Shown: piece after piece, positions 27,949-35,884 of the stretch
Position numbering within the stretch: position 1 is the first letter of the stretch
Layout: each line of letters opens with the position of its first letter
Source of the DNA: an uncultured Ruminococcus sp.
GTDB lineage: Bacteria > Bacillota > Clostridia > Oscillospirales > Ruminococcaceae
Direction: 5' to 3'
DNA: 64,000 nt
NCBI GenBank assembly: GCA_947178575.1
Contig: CAMWYX010000004.1
Span: forward strand, 24,142-88,141
The notes under the pieces: generated by a model
What the model was told of the DNA's origin: nothing
What the model saw: the letters and a program-made list of their open reading frames with translations, nothing else
The model's database searches: none
Program-made: the position numbers and the translations under genes

Positions 27949-29303
27949 ATCATTCTGCCTGAAACAGCCCAGTTCATGGAATCAATTATTTCCACATCAA
28001 CAAACTGACCGATAAGCGATTTATCGCCCTCAAACTCAACTATAATAAATTCGTTGCTTTTGCCCGAAACAAATCCGTCACGCTTTTTTGAAACATCGTC
28101 CACAAGAACACGCATTTTTCTGCCGATGAAACGCCTGTAATTTTCGCTGGAAATCTCCCGCTGAAATTCCAGAAGCTTTCTCATTCGCTGTCCTTTTACC
28201 TCGTCTGATGTGAAATCAGTCATTTCAGCGGCTTTAGTTCCGGAACGCTTTGAATAAATAAAAGAATATATATTATCAAATTTCACTCTTTTTATTATGT
28301 CCAGAGTTGCCTGAAAATCTTCATCTGATTCATTCGGAAATCCCACAATCAAATCGGTTGTAAGCGAAAATTGAGAGTCTTTACTTCTGATATAGTCCAC
28401 TGTTTCAAGATATTTTTCAGCTGTATAACGGCGATTCATGCGGTTTAATACGTCACTGCTTCCGCTCTGTAAAGGTAAGTGCAGATGTTTCGCAACTTTA
28501 TCACATTCAAAAATAGTATCAATGAGTTCCTTTGATGCATCCTTGGGGTGAGATGACATGAATCTTATTATAAAATCGCCCTCAATATTGTTGAGTTCCC
28601 TGAGAAGTTCGGGAAAAGCATTTTTCCTCCCCGAATCATTTCCGTATGAATTGACATTCTGACCGAGCAACATAATTTCTTTATAGCCGTTATGTACAAG
28701 ATTTTTGACCTCGGAAACTATATCTTCCTGTCTCCGGCTTCTCTCACGTCCACGGACATACGGCACAATGCAGTATGTACAGAAATTATTGCACCCGAAC
28801 ATTATCGGCACGCTCGCTTTGAATCCGCTTTCACGCACCTGCTCCGCTTCTTCGGAAAAATCTTCGTATTCGGCAATATCAGCTCCGAATTTCTGACCAT
28901 TGAGACAGTCAAGCAGAAGTTTCGGCATACTGCTGAGTGCAGACGTTCCGACAACAAAATCAACCTGCGGATATGATTTTTTTATCTTCTCTGCGATATG
29001 CTCCTGAGCCGTCATACAGCCGGAAATCCCGATTATAAGCGACGGTTTTATTTCCTTGAGCTTTTTCATACTGCCGACTATTCCGAAAACTCTGTCTTCC
29101 GCATTTTCACGCACAGCACAGGTATTGAGAATTATAATATCGGCTTTGTTTTCATCATCTGTAAATGAATATCCGGCATTTTTCAGCATTCCTTTTATTT
29201 TTTCACCGTCGGATATGTTAAGCTGACAGCCGAAACTGCGTACATATGCAAGTTTTTCGCCGTCTCCAACTATCTGCCGGATTTCATTGATATATCTTTC
29301 CAT
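27945..29303 (-). CDS. miaB: tRNA-2-methylthio-N6-dimethylallyladenosine synthase
   Basis: 452 aa from ATG 29303 (MERYINEIRQI), with an AGGGGG/GAGGG purine tract upstream. An N-terminal UPF0004 cluster-binding domain ('FGCQLNISDGEKIKGMLKNAGY', 'NTCAVRENAEDRV', 'GCMTAQEH') carries the first three Cys ligands. The radical-SAM domain has the motif CNNFCTYCIVPYVRG, and a C-terminal TRAM domain ends the protein. It methylthiolates the base made by MiaA. Its last codons are duplicated downstream at 26293-26388. Confidence 0.96.
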   Translation of the reverse strand: MERYINEIRQIVGDGEKLAYVRSFGCQLNISDGEKIKGMLKNAGYSFTDDENKADIIILNTCAVRENAEDRVFGIVGSMKKLKEIKPSLIIGISGCMTAQEHIAEKIKKSYPQVDFVVGTSALSSMPKLLLDCLNGQKFGADIAEYEDFSEEAEQVRESGFKASVPIMFGCNNFCTYCIVPYVRGRERSRRQEDIVSEVKNLVHNGYKEIMLLGQNVNSYGNDSGRKNAFPELLRELNNIEGDFIIRFMSSHPKDASKELIDTIFECDKVAKHLHLPLQSGSSDVLNRMNRRYTAEKYLETVDYIRSKDSQFSLTTDLIVGFPNESDEDFQATLDIIKRVKFDNIYSFIYSKRSGTKAAEMTDFTSDEVKGQRMRKLLEFQREISSENYRRFIGRKMRVLVDDVSKKRDGFVSGKSNEFIIVEFEGDKSLIGQFVDVEIIDSMNWAVSGRMI

Positions 29304-29401
29304 TCCCTCGCCCCCTGAATTGTTTATTATTCTGATACACGTTCTAATTATATCATATTCTGCTCCAATATGCAAGTATAAAATTGATTTCCAAAAAACA
29401 C

Positions 29402-29430
29402 TTGAATTTTAATAAATTTTGTGTTATAAT
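29402..29430 (+). promoter_or_regulatory. Promoter of guaA
   Basis: TTGAAT (29402-29407), 17-bp spacer, TATAAT (29425-29430), 33 bases before the AAGGAGG ribosome binding site. The leader is too short for a purine riboswitch. Confidence 0.75.
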
Positions 29431-29475
29431 CATGTCATATACTTAATGCTATCATTAATTTTCAAGGAGGACTAT

Positions 29476-31026
29476 ATGGCCAATCAGCTCTGTATTGTTC
29501 TTGATTTCGGCGGACAGTATAATCAGCTTATAGCACGCCGTGTGCGTGAATGCGGTGTATACTGTGAAATCAAGAGTTATACCACTCCCATTGAGGAAAT
29601 CCGCAGTCTTAATCCGATGGGAATTATATTCACCGGAGGCCCGAACAGCGTTTATGATGAATCATCTCCGCATATCTCAAAGGAAATATTTGAACTCGGT
29701 ATTCCGGTTTTAGGAATCTGCTACGGCTGTCAGCTTATGGCTTACACTCTCGGCGGAGAAGTCTCCAGCTGTACCAAAAGCGAATACGGAAAAATCGAAA
29801 TAACACACAAAAACGGTATACTTTTCGGTGATGTTCCCGAAAAAAGCACCGTCTGGATGAGCCATACAGATTACGTCAGCAAACTTCCCGAAGGCTTTTC
29901 AATTACTGCACGGTCTGACGATTGTCCTGCCGCCGCTTTTGAGAATCCCGAAAAAAAACTGTATGCCGTACAGTTCCACCCCGAAGTCACACACAGCGAA
30001 TACGGAAAAAATATTCTGAAAAATTTCCTTTATAATGTATGCGAATTTTCAGGAGACTGGAAAATGGACGATTTTATTGAATCAACTGTCGCCGAACTCC
30101 GTGTACAGATTGGCGATAAACCGGTAATCCTCGGACTTTCCGGCGGTGTTGATTCATCTGTTGCCGCCGGTCTTCTCAGCCGTGCAGTCGGAAAACAACT
30201 CACCTGCGTTTTCGTTGACCAGGGTCTTATGCGTAAGGACGAGGGAGATTTTGTTGAAGAAACATTCACAAAATTATTCGATATGAATTTCATACGTGTG
30301 AACTGTAAGGAGCAGTTCCTGACCGCTCTCAGAGGTGTCACAGACCCTGAGGAAAAACGTAAAATCATCGGCACTGAGTTCTATAGTGTTTTCTGGAATA
30401 AAATCCGTGAACAAGGTACTGACGGATTCTTTGCGCAGGGTACTATATATCCCGACCGTATCGAATCCGGCAAGGGAAACAAAGCCGGTCATGGCAAGAC
30501 CGACGTTATAAAAACTCACCATAATATGGTAAAAGTGCCCGATGATATTCAGTTTGCCGGTACGATTGAACCACTCAAAGACCTGTTCAAAGACGAAGTT
30601 CGTGCAGTAGGCGAAAAGCTCGGTATTCCTCATGAACTCGTATGGAGACAGCCTTTCCCTGGTCCGGGTCTTGGAGTTCGTATTCTCGGAGAAATAACAG
30701 AAGAAAAAATCAAAGTATTACAGGAAGCCGATGCCGTTTTCCGTGATGAAATACACAAAAGCGGTATCGAAAGCGAACTGAAACAGTTCTTTGCCGTTCT
30801 TCCCGATGTGCGTACCGTCGGAGTTATGGGAGACCATCGAACATATGACCATCTTATAGCAATCCGTGCAATAACAACCGATGACTTCATGACTGCTGAC
30901 TGGGCAAGAATCCCATATGATATTCTTGCAAAGGTTTCAAACCGTCTCACAAACGAAGTCGAACACGTAAACCGTGTTGTCTATGATATTACTTCAAAAC
31001 CCCCCGGAACTGTTGAGTGGGAATAA
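29476..31026 (+). CDS. guaA: GMP synthase (glutamine-hydrolysing)
   Basis: 516 aa from ATG 29476 with AAGGAGG 5 bases upstream; an earlier in-frame start is not supported. The N-terminal class I amidotransferase has the nucleophile in [11 protein letters not shown] and the His-Glu of '[12 protein letters not shown]'. The ATP-pyrophosphatase domain has the P-loop [11 protein letters not shown], and the C-terminal dimer domain ends PPGTVEWE. It converts XMP to GMP. The last codons (GAG TGG GAA TAA) are the core attachment site of the 9-kb element that follows, and integration leaves the protein intact. Confidence 0.97.
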   Translation: MANQLCIVLDFGGQYNQLIARRVRECGVYCEIKSYTTPIEEIRSLNPMGIIFTGGPNSVYDESSPHISKEIFELGIPVLGICYGCQLMAYTLGGEVSSCTKSEYGKIEITHKNGILFGDVPEKSTVWMSHTDYVSKLPEGFSITARSDDCPAAAFENPEKKLYAVQFHPEVTHSEYGKNILKNFLYNVCEFSGDWKMDDFIESTVAELRVQIGDKPVILGLSGGVDSSVAAGLLSRAVGKQLTCVFVDQGLMRKDEGDFVEETFTKLFDMNFIRVNCKEQFLTALRGVTDPEEKRKIIGTEFYSVFWNKIREQGTDGFFAQGTIYPDRIESGKGNKAGHGKTDVIKTHHNMVKVPDDIQFAGTIEPLKDLFKDEVRAVGEKLGIPHELVWRQPFPGPGLGVRILGEITEEKIKVLQEADAVFRDEIHKSGIESELKQFFAVLPDVRTVGVMGDHRTYDHLIAIRAITTDDFMTADWARIPYDILAKVSNRLTNEVEHVNRVVYDITSKPPGTVEWE

Positions 31027-31027
31027 T
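31015..31027 (+). repeat. attL core: direct repeat of the guaA 3' end
   Basis: GAGTGGGAATAAT occurs here and again at 39982-39994. After one mismatch the similarity continues (AAAACT in both), and CCGAAAA recurs a few bases further on. It covers the last three guaA codons and its stop. The 3' end of guaA is an established integration site for tyrosine-recombinase islands. Confidence 0.85.
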
Positions 31028-31085
31028 AAAAACTCCGAAAAACAGGGCTTTATATAGCCAAAATCTGTTATCATTCTGTTATCAT

Positions 31086-31122
31086 GGCAACGATTTGGCA
31101 ACAATTTTCGGTTATCGGCAAC
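31086..31122 (+). repeat. Left-end integrase arm-type repeats (GGCAAC)
   Basis: GGCAAC occurs at 31086-31091, 31097-31102 and 31117-31122. The first two are 11 bp apart, the same spacing as the pair at the right end (39864, 39875). The wider motif is (T)TGGCAAC. The integrase has an N-terminal arm-binding domain that would recognise such repeats. Confidence 0.7.
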
Positions 31123-31150
31123 AATGATATAAAGTTTGTCTGAAAAGATT

Positions 31151-31187
31151 AGAGCTATCTGATTCAATTTACGAATCGGATAGCTCT
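31151..31187 (-). terminator. Terminator at the left end of the element
   Basis: A 15-bp stem (31151-31165 with 31173-31187, one T-G pair) around a 7-base loop, with TTTATTT on the plus side. It lies 5 bases after the protease stop and may also stop read-through from guaA, insulating the element in both directions. Confidence 0.75.
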
Positions 31188-31191
31188 TTAT

Positions 31192-31998
31192 TTATATTAT
31201 TTTTTCAATATTATCTCTAAATTCTTTTAATGCCTCGGACTTAATATAATATGCAAGATTAGTCATTAAAGGCGTTTCGGATTTAAGAATTTGCTGTGTT
31301 GGTATATTCTCAACTGTTATATCTCCCTTGGCATTATAAATTGGAACAGAAAACTGAATACCCAAGAAATAAATTCTATTACGATTCATGAATATATTAC
31401 CTTTTTTGTCAGAATAGCTATTCTCATTTAGTATAAATACCGGAGAACCAGATGAGCCTGGAAAAGCAGCAATATCAAGCAAGCCTATTCCCTTGTTGTT
31501 AAAGTCATATGCTGGATGTGCCGCTGTATATCCTTTCCTAAAAATTGGAAAATTATTATTTTTGTCCCACAAACCGATTGGATATCCAATCATAACTATT
31601 TCTTCAATAGCACTTAAATCCTGTAACTGATTAATTGAAGGTATTATAGAATCAGTTATAGGAATATAAAATACATTCTTCCCCGTTAGCTCTCTTACTT
31701 TTTCAAGCAAAGGATTAATATAGCAATAACAAAGGTCGTGGGATGAATGAAAATGCCATTCTGTTGAAAAAGTTACGTTGGTATTTTCAGTTGATTCACC
31801 CTCTTTTGTCATCAAATGTAATGAAAAGGATACTTTTTCAGTAGTATGATTATTTACAACATGTTTATTTGTTATAATGGTTGGTACTATTTTATCTCCG
31901 TATTTAAAATCATAGAAAAAACCTGTTCCGCATGAGTTTTCTGCTTGTAATCGAACTGTTGTAAACATCATTTGTTCAGATATAGATATAGGTTTCAT
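31192..31998 (-). CDS. Cytoplasmic trypsin-like serine protease coupled to the element regulator
   Basis: 268 aa from ATG 31998 (GGAGG 7 bases upstream); ATG 32004, which overlaps the regulator stop as ATGA, is the alternative. The chymotrypsin-fold triad is visible: His in TIITNKHVVNN, Asp in SSHDLCYCYI, and Ser in AAFPGSSGSPVFIL. The oxyanion Gly-Ser/Gly-x-Ser context is intact, so the enzyme should be active. There is no signal peptide or membrane segment, so it acts inside the cell. It forms a two-gene unit with the XRE regulator, the place where other integrative elements carry an ImmA-type metalloprotease that inactivates the repressor. A role in cutting the regulator, or in anti-phage defence, is inference. 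Confidence 0.85.
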   Translation of the reverse strand: MKPISISEQMMFTTVRLQAENSCGTGFFYDFKYGDKIVPTIITNKHVVNNHTTEKVSFSLHLMTKEGESTENTNVTFSTEWHFHSSHDLCYCYINPLLEKVRELTGKNVFYIPITDSIIPSINQLQDLSAIEEIVMIGYPIGLWDKNNNFPIFRKGYTAAHPAYDFNNKGIGLLDIAAFPGSSGSPVFILNENSYSDKKGNIFMNRNRIYFLGIQFSVPIYNAKGDITVENIPTQQILKSETPLMTNLAYYIKSEALKEFRDNIEKII

Positions 31999-32000
31999 AA

Positions 32001-32495
32001 TCATTCCTCCATTTTTTTAGGTTTATGTCTTTCGGCTTCATTTCTCTCCGCCTCCGACCTCGGATATCGATACCTCCACTGGTCATACTCCTCACGGCTG
32101 ATTTCCCCATTGCGGTACTTCTGAGCCATTTCCTCCCATGGTTCAAGCAGACCTGTCATTTTGTTATACATAGAACCGTTCTGTCTGTTCACTCTTATGC
32201 AGATTTCACCGTCAAGCGTATCAATTTTCAGCCCATACAAGTCCTCCATAGCAAACAGCGTATGCATCAGACCTGTGTAGCTGTCAATGTCGGGAACGTT
32301 GAGAGCCTCGGTTGATACATCAAGCGTATCTGCGATTTTTTCAATCAAATCAGCTTTTGGAGTACGTGAACCTGATTCATACTGTGCTATGCGGATATCG
32401 GCAGTTCTTTCAGAAAATCCGACTTTCAAGCCTAAAAATTTCTGCGTTATACCCCTGAGATTGCGGATAAAACGTATTCTTTCACCTATTGCCAT
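32001..32495 (-). CDS. XRE (Cro/CI-like) transcriptional regulator of the element
   Basis: 164 aa. The N-terminal helix-turn-helix spans about residues 5-60 ('IRFIRNLRGITQKFLGLKVGFSERTADIRIAQYESGSRTPK', 'LIEKIADTLDVSTEALNVP'). The C-terminal region (80-164) has a 'PWEEMAQKYRNGEISREEYDQWRYRYP' segment and a charged Glu/Arg/Lys tail. It is transcribed away from xis-int across a shared control region and probably represses it. The last bases overlap the protease start. Confidence 0.88.
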   Translation of the reverse strand: MAIGERIRFIRNLRGITQKFLGLKVGFSERTADIRIAQYESGSRTPKADLIEKIADTLDVSTEALNVPDIDSYTGLMHTLFAMEDLYGLKIDTLDGEICIRVNRQNGSMYNKMTGLLEPWEEMAQKYRNGEISREEYDQWRYRYPRSEAERNEAERHKPKKMEE

Positions 32496-32544
32496 AAAAA
32501 TCCTCCTGATAAATAAAATTCAGTTCGACAATTTCAACAAATCA

Positions 32545-32574
32545 ATTATAGCATATTGGTTTAGTGTTTGTCAA
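32545..32574 (-). promoter_or_regulatory. Promoter of the regulator-protease operon
   Basis: On the minus strand TTGACA (32569-32574), 18-bp spacer, TATAAT (32545-32550). It lies back to back with the xis-int promoter, 36 bp away. Confidence 0.8.
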
Positions 32575-32609
32575 GATAGTAGAAATAAAAATGTTTATAT
32601 AAAAATAGC

Positions 32610-32638
32610 TTGACATAACTTCAAAAGTTTAGTATAAT
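32610..32638 (+). promoter_or_regulatory. Promoter of the xis-int operon
   Basis: A perfect consensus: TTGACA (32610-32615), 17-bp spacer, TATAAT (32633-32638). Such a strong promoter would need repression in the quiescent element. Confidence 0.85.
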
Positions 32639-32664
32639 AAAAATATACTTAAACATATTAAGTT
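32616..32664. promoter_or_regulatory. Candidate operator palindromes at the xis-int promoter
   Basis: Three short inverted repeats overlap and follow the promoter: ACTT-CAA-AAGT in the spacer, AGTATA...TATACT around the -10 (32631-32649), and CTTAA-ACATA-TTAAG just after it. They suit binding by the Cro/CI-like regulator encoded next door. Confidence 0.45.
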
Positions 32665-32689
32665 AATATATAGAAAGGAGATAAGCAGA

Positions 32690-32896
32690 ATGTCTGATAA
32701 AAGTTTCATGCGTGTTGAGGACGTTGCCAGAGAACTGGACGTTTCAAAGTCCTATGCGTACAAAATCGTACAGCAGCTTAACAAGGAACTCGCCGAAAAA
32801 GGTTATCTTACCATTTCGGGCAGAATCAACAGAAAATATTTTCTTGAAAGAACCTGTTACGATGATATTTCGGGAAAAAATGAAAGGAATGATTAA
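32690..32896 (+). CDS. Excisionase-like small DNA-binding protein
   Basis: 68 aa. A helix-turn-helix of the MerR/Xis kind (MRVEDVARELDVSKSYAYKI, VQQLNKELAEKGYLTISGRI, then NRKYF with a wing). It ends 2 bases before the integrase start, the usual place for the recombination directionality factor. AAAGGAG precedes the ATG. A role in controlling excision is inferred from position and fold. Confidence 0.78.
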   Translation: MSDKSFMRVEDVARELDVSKSYAYKIVQQLNKELAEKGYLTISGRINRKYFLERTCYDDISGKNERND

Positions 32897-32898
32897 AT

Positions 32899-33996
32899 AT
32901 GTCGGTTTATAAGGACGGCAACAAATGGCGTGTGATTTACCGCTATACTGACAGCCGTGGCGAACGCAAGCAGTCTCAGAAACGTGGTTTTAGCACGAAA
33001 AAAGAGGCTCAGGCGTGGGAACGTGAGCAAATGAACAAGAAAGAATCAAGTCTTGATATGACCTTTGAGAGTTTTTCGGAAATTTATTTTTCCGATATGA
33101 AAAAGCGACTGAAAGAAAATACTTATCATACAAAGGAGCATATCCTCAGAACTAAGTTAATACCGTTCTTTGGCAAGCGTAAAATGTGTGATATTCAGCC
33201 GAAAGATGTTGTTGCTTGGCAGAATGAAATGCTTGAAGGTTCAACTAAAACAGGCAAAAATTACTCTCCTGTGTATCTGAAAACACTTCACAATCAACTC
33301 AGTGCAGTGTTCAACTATGCAGTACGTTTCTACGGTTTAAAAGAAAATCCTGCACAAAAAGCAGGAAATATGGGCAAGGCAAAAAATCGTGAAATGCTGT
33401 TCTGGACGCAGGAAGAATATAAAAAGTTTGCAGAAGTAATGATGGACAAGCCTGTTTCATTCTACGCTTTTGAAATACTTTACTGGTGCGGAATCCGTGA
33501 GGGTGAGTTGCTCGCTCTTACTCCTGCCGATTTCGATTTTGAAAAGCAGACAGTTTCAATCACAAAGTCATATCAGCGTATCAACAGGCAGGACGTTATT
33601 ACAGAACCAAAAACTCCGAAAAGCAACAGAACGGTCAAAATGCCTGATTTTCTTTCAGATGAAATTCAGGATTTTATCGGTCAGCTTTACGGTATCGGTG
33701 AAAATGACAGGCTGTTTGAAATTACAAAGAGTTATCTTCATCACGAAATGGACAGAGGTTCGAAAATTGCTGGCGTAAAGCGTATCAGAATACACGATTT
33801 GAGACACTCACACATTTCACTTCTGATTGAAATGGGATTTTCAGCGGTGGCAATTGCCGACAGAGTAAGACATGAGAGCATTGATATTACATATCGCTAT
33901 GCACATCTGTTTCCGAGTACGCAGAACGAAATGGCAGGCAAGTTAAGCAGTTTACGCAATGAAGGAGGTGATGCAGATGTCAATGAAGAATCTTGA
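32899..33996 (+). CDS. int: Tyrosine recombinase (integrase) of the guaA element
   Basis: 365 aa. The N-terminal AP2-like arm-binding domain (1-45, 'MSVYKDGNKWRVIYRYTDSR') is followed by a SAM-like core-binding domain (about 55-150) and the catalytic domain. Catalytic residues are visible: Arg in LYWCGIREGELLAL, the HDLRHSH box, His in RVRHESIDITYRYAHL, and the Tyr nucleophile of that last stretch. It should recombine at the guaA 3' end, with the GGCAAC repeats near both ends as arm sites. Its 3' end overlaps the next gene. Confidence 0.93.
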   Translation: MSVYKDGNKWRVIYRYTDSRGERKQSQKRGFSTKKEAQAWEREQMNKKESSLDMTFESFSEIYFSDMKKRLKENTYHTKEHILRTKLIPFFGKRKMCDIQPKDVVAWQNEMLEGSTKTGKNYSPVYLKTLHNQLSAVFNYAVRFYGLKENPAQKAGNMGKAKNREMLFWTQEEYKKFAEVMMDKPVSFYAFEILYWCGIREGELLALTPADFDFEKQTVSITKSYQRINRQDVITEPKTPKSNRTVKMPDFLSDEIQDFIGQLYGIGENDRLFEITKSYLHHEMDRGSKIAGVKRIRIHDLRHSHISLLIEMGFSAVAIADRVRHESIDITYRYAHLFPSTQNEMAGKLSSLRNEGGDADVNEES

Positions 33997-34297
33997 CAAA
34001 AAAGGCAGGTTCAGAAGTCGCACAATCGGTTTCAGAGTTTCACCCGAAGAAGAAAAGCTGATAAATTCCGCTGTGGAACTTTCGGGACTTACCAAACAGG
34101 ACTATATTGTGAAAAAGCTGACGGATAGGACTGTTACAGTTCTGCCGAATCCGAAAGTTTATAAGGCACTCAAAAATCAGCTTTCTGCGGTACTTGACGA
34201 ACTCAAAAGAATTGAGAACGGAAACGGTATTGACAGCGAGTTACTGGAAGTTATACGACTGATTAACACAACGCTCAACGGCACGAAAGGAGAGTAA
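33977..34297 (+). CDS. MobC-like mobilization accessory protein
   Basis: 106 aa from ATG 33977, chosen for GGAGGTG 6 bases upstream; an earlier ATG at 33959 is possible. A ribbon-helix-helix-like start ('RSRTIGFRVSPEEEKLINSAVELSGLTKQDYIVKKL') and a helical C-terminus fit MobC-type relaxosome proteins, which help the relaxase open oriT. It overlaps the integrase end and is 3 bases before the ATPase gene. Confidence 0.7.
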   Translation: MSMKNLDKKGRFRSRTIGFRVSPEEEKLINSAVELSGLTKQDYIVKKLTDRTVTVLPNPKVYKALKNQLSAVLDELKRIENGNGIDSELLEVIRLINTTLNGTKGE

Positions 34298-34300
34298 TAA

Positions 34301-35605
34301 ATGCAGACTGAAAAAGAAATGACTACTCCAAATGCACCTACTGCAATAGGTGCGGAGCAGTCAAATCTCAAATACAATAATATTATAACACGACAGCAGG
34401 GACATTTCAACCCCTCAGCAGAAGAAATTTTTGAGGCACAAATGCAGTACGAACGTGAAAACTCACCGTCTTACATGGAAACAGTTTCGATGCCTGAACT
34501 CTATGAAATGGTATACCCCGTAAAACCACCGATTATTGATGGCTTTCTGTACAACGGAACTTATCTTTTTGTCGGCTCTCCGAAAGTCGGCAAGAGTTTC
34601 ATGATGGCTCAGATTGCTTATCATGTGAGTTCAGGAAAACCAATGTGGAATAATGCAGTTCGTAAAGGAACGGTGCTGTATCTGGCTTTAGAGGACGATT
34701 ACAGACGTTTACAAGAAAGGTTCTACAGAATGTTCTGTACGGAAACAACTTCAAATCTTTTCTTTTCAGTTGCATCGAATTCTTTAAATGGTGGACTTAT
34801 CGAACAGCTCGAGGGATTTATTAATGAGCATCACAACACAAGTCTGATTATTATTGACACTTTGCAGAAAATCCGTGAAAGTGAGGGCGATACTTACAGT
34901 TATTCCCGTGACTACGATATTATCGCTCAATTGAAAGCGTTTTCTGATAAAAATAATATCTGTTTACTTATTGTGCATCACACACGCAAGCAGAAAGCCG
35001 ACGATAATTTTGATACGATTTCGGGTACAAACGGACTTCTTGGAGCTGCTGATGGTGCTTTTGTTATGTACAAGTCCAAACGTACCGATACAGGTGCAAC
35101 AATCGAAATTTCAGGGCGTGACCAACCCGACAGAAAAATTCTTCTGAAACGTAATACGGAAACGCTCTGCTGGGACTTGGATAAAATCATTGATGATAAG
35201 TTTAAAGCTCCACCTGAACCTTTGCTTGAAAAAATAGCTGGACTTGTCAATGAACATAATCCGACATGGCAGGGTACGGCAACGGAACTTCTCAACAAAC
35301 TTGGAATTGACGATATGAAACCGAATACTCTTTCACTGAAACTCAATGTCAATGTTGGGAGACTTTATTCGGAATATTATATATGGTATACGAATAAGCG
35401 TAACCATAACGGTAGATTTATTATGTTTCAGTATGATATTGAACACCCTGTTGTTCCGAACACTGAGACTTCTGAATATCAGTACACTCCCATTAATAAC
35501 GATTCAATGATTACTGGTGAAATGACCGTCTGTAGTGAAAGCGAAAAATCGTTCCATGATATGACTGATGCGGAAAAAGAAAACTTCCTGTTTACAAGTT
35601 ATTAA
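34301..35605 (+). CDS. RepA-like AAA ATPase (hexameric helicase family)
   Basis: 434 aa. A RecA-fold ATPase with Walker A GSPKVGKS (92-99) in 'YLFVGSPKVGKSFMMAQIAYHVSSG', Walker B IIIDTL, and a 'LLIVHHTRK' motif. The family includes the RepA helicase of RSF1010-type plasmids and AAA_25 proteins of mobile elements. It may allow the excised circle to replicate, or act with the relaxase. The C-terminal 100 residues may be a winged helix ('TATELLNKLGIDDMKPNTLSLKLN'). Confidence 0.82.
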   Translation: MQTEKEMTTPNAPTAIGAEQSNLKYNNIITRQQGHFNPSAEEIFEAQMQYERENSPSYMETVSMPELYEMVYPVKPPIIDGFLYNGTYLFVGSPKVGKSFMMAQIAYHVSSGKPMWNNAVRKGTVLYLALEDDYRRLQERFYRMFCTETTSNLFFSVASNSLNGGLIEQLEGFINEHHNTSLIIIDTLQKIRESEGDTYSYSRDYDIIAQLKAFSDKNNICLLIVHHTRKQKADDNFDTISGTNGLLGAADGAFVMYKSKRTDTGATIEISGRDQPDRKILLKRNTETLCWDLDKIIDDKFKAPPEPLLEKIAGLVNEHNPTWQGTATELLNKLGIDDMKPNTLSLKLNVNVGRLYSEYYIWYTNKRNHNGRFIMFQYDIEHPVVPNTETSEYQYTPINNDSMITGEMTVCSESEKSFHDMTDAEKENFLFTSY

Positions 35606-35884
35606 GTTATTTTATTTGACGTGACGATATGTGACGGTCGTGACGCTGTTTGTGAGGTATCAAAAAGACCGTCACCATCGTCACGGTCGTCACGCTTTTG
35701 ACAGCTCCGTCTGTCGTTGCCTCGCAGAGCGCCGTGTACTTGTGATATTAGTGTTCACACTGATGTCGCAAGTACTAAGGCGTTACAAACGGCGTAAGCC
35801 ATTTGTAAATCCGGCTATCAAGCCGTTCCTTGCGATAGCACCTCCCTCAATTTTTAGTTAAATTGCTTACGGAAAGGAAAAAAT
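35606..35884 (+). other. Probable oriT/replication origin region with GTGACG iterons
   Basis: This 279-base gap lies between the ATPase and relaxase genes. GTGACG occurs at 35621, 35631 and 35640, and its complement CGTCAC at 35670, 35679 and 35688 with exact 9-bp spacing, making a large imperfect inverted repeat. Further on are AGTGT-TC-ACACT (about 35750-35761), TTACAAA/TTTGTAA arms around 35782-35808, and CCGGCTATCAAGCCG near 35811. An open frame crosses it (35631-35861) but looks non-coding (Arg/His-rich, no SD). The position directly upstream of a MobV relaxase is where oriT is normally found. Confidence 0.6.

Noticed and set aside
29431..29475. Purine riboswitch before guaA
   Set aside because: Only about 45 bases separate the -10 from the start codon; there is no room for an aptamer.
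35631..35861. 76-aa open frame between the ATPase and relaxase genes
   Set aside because: It has no SD, an Arg/His-rich translation unlike its neighbours, and is built over the GTGACG repeats and hairpins. The region is better read as oriT/origin.
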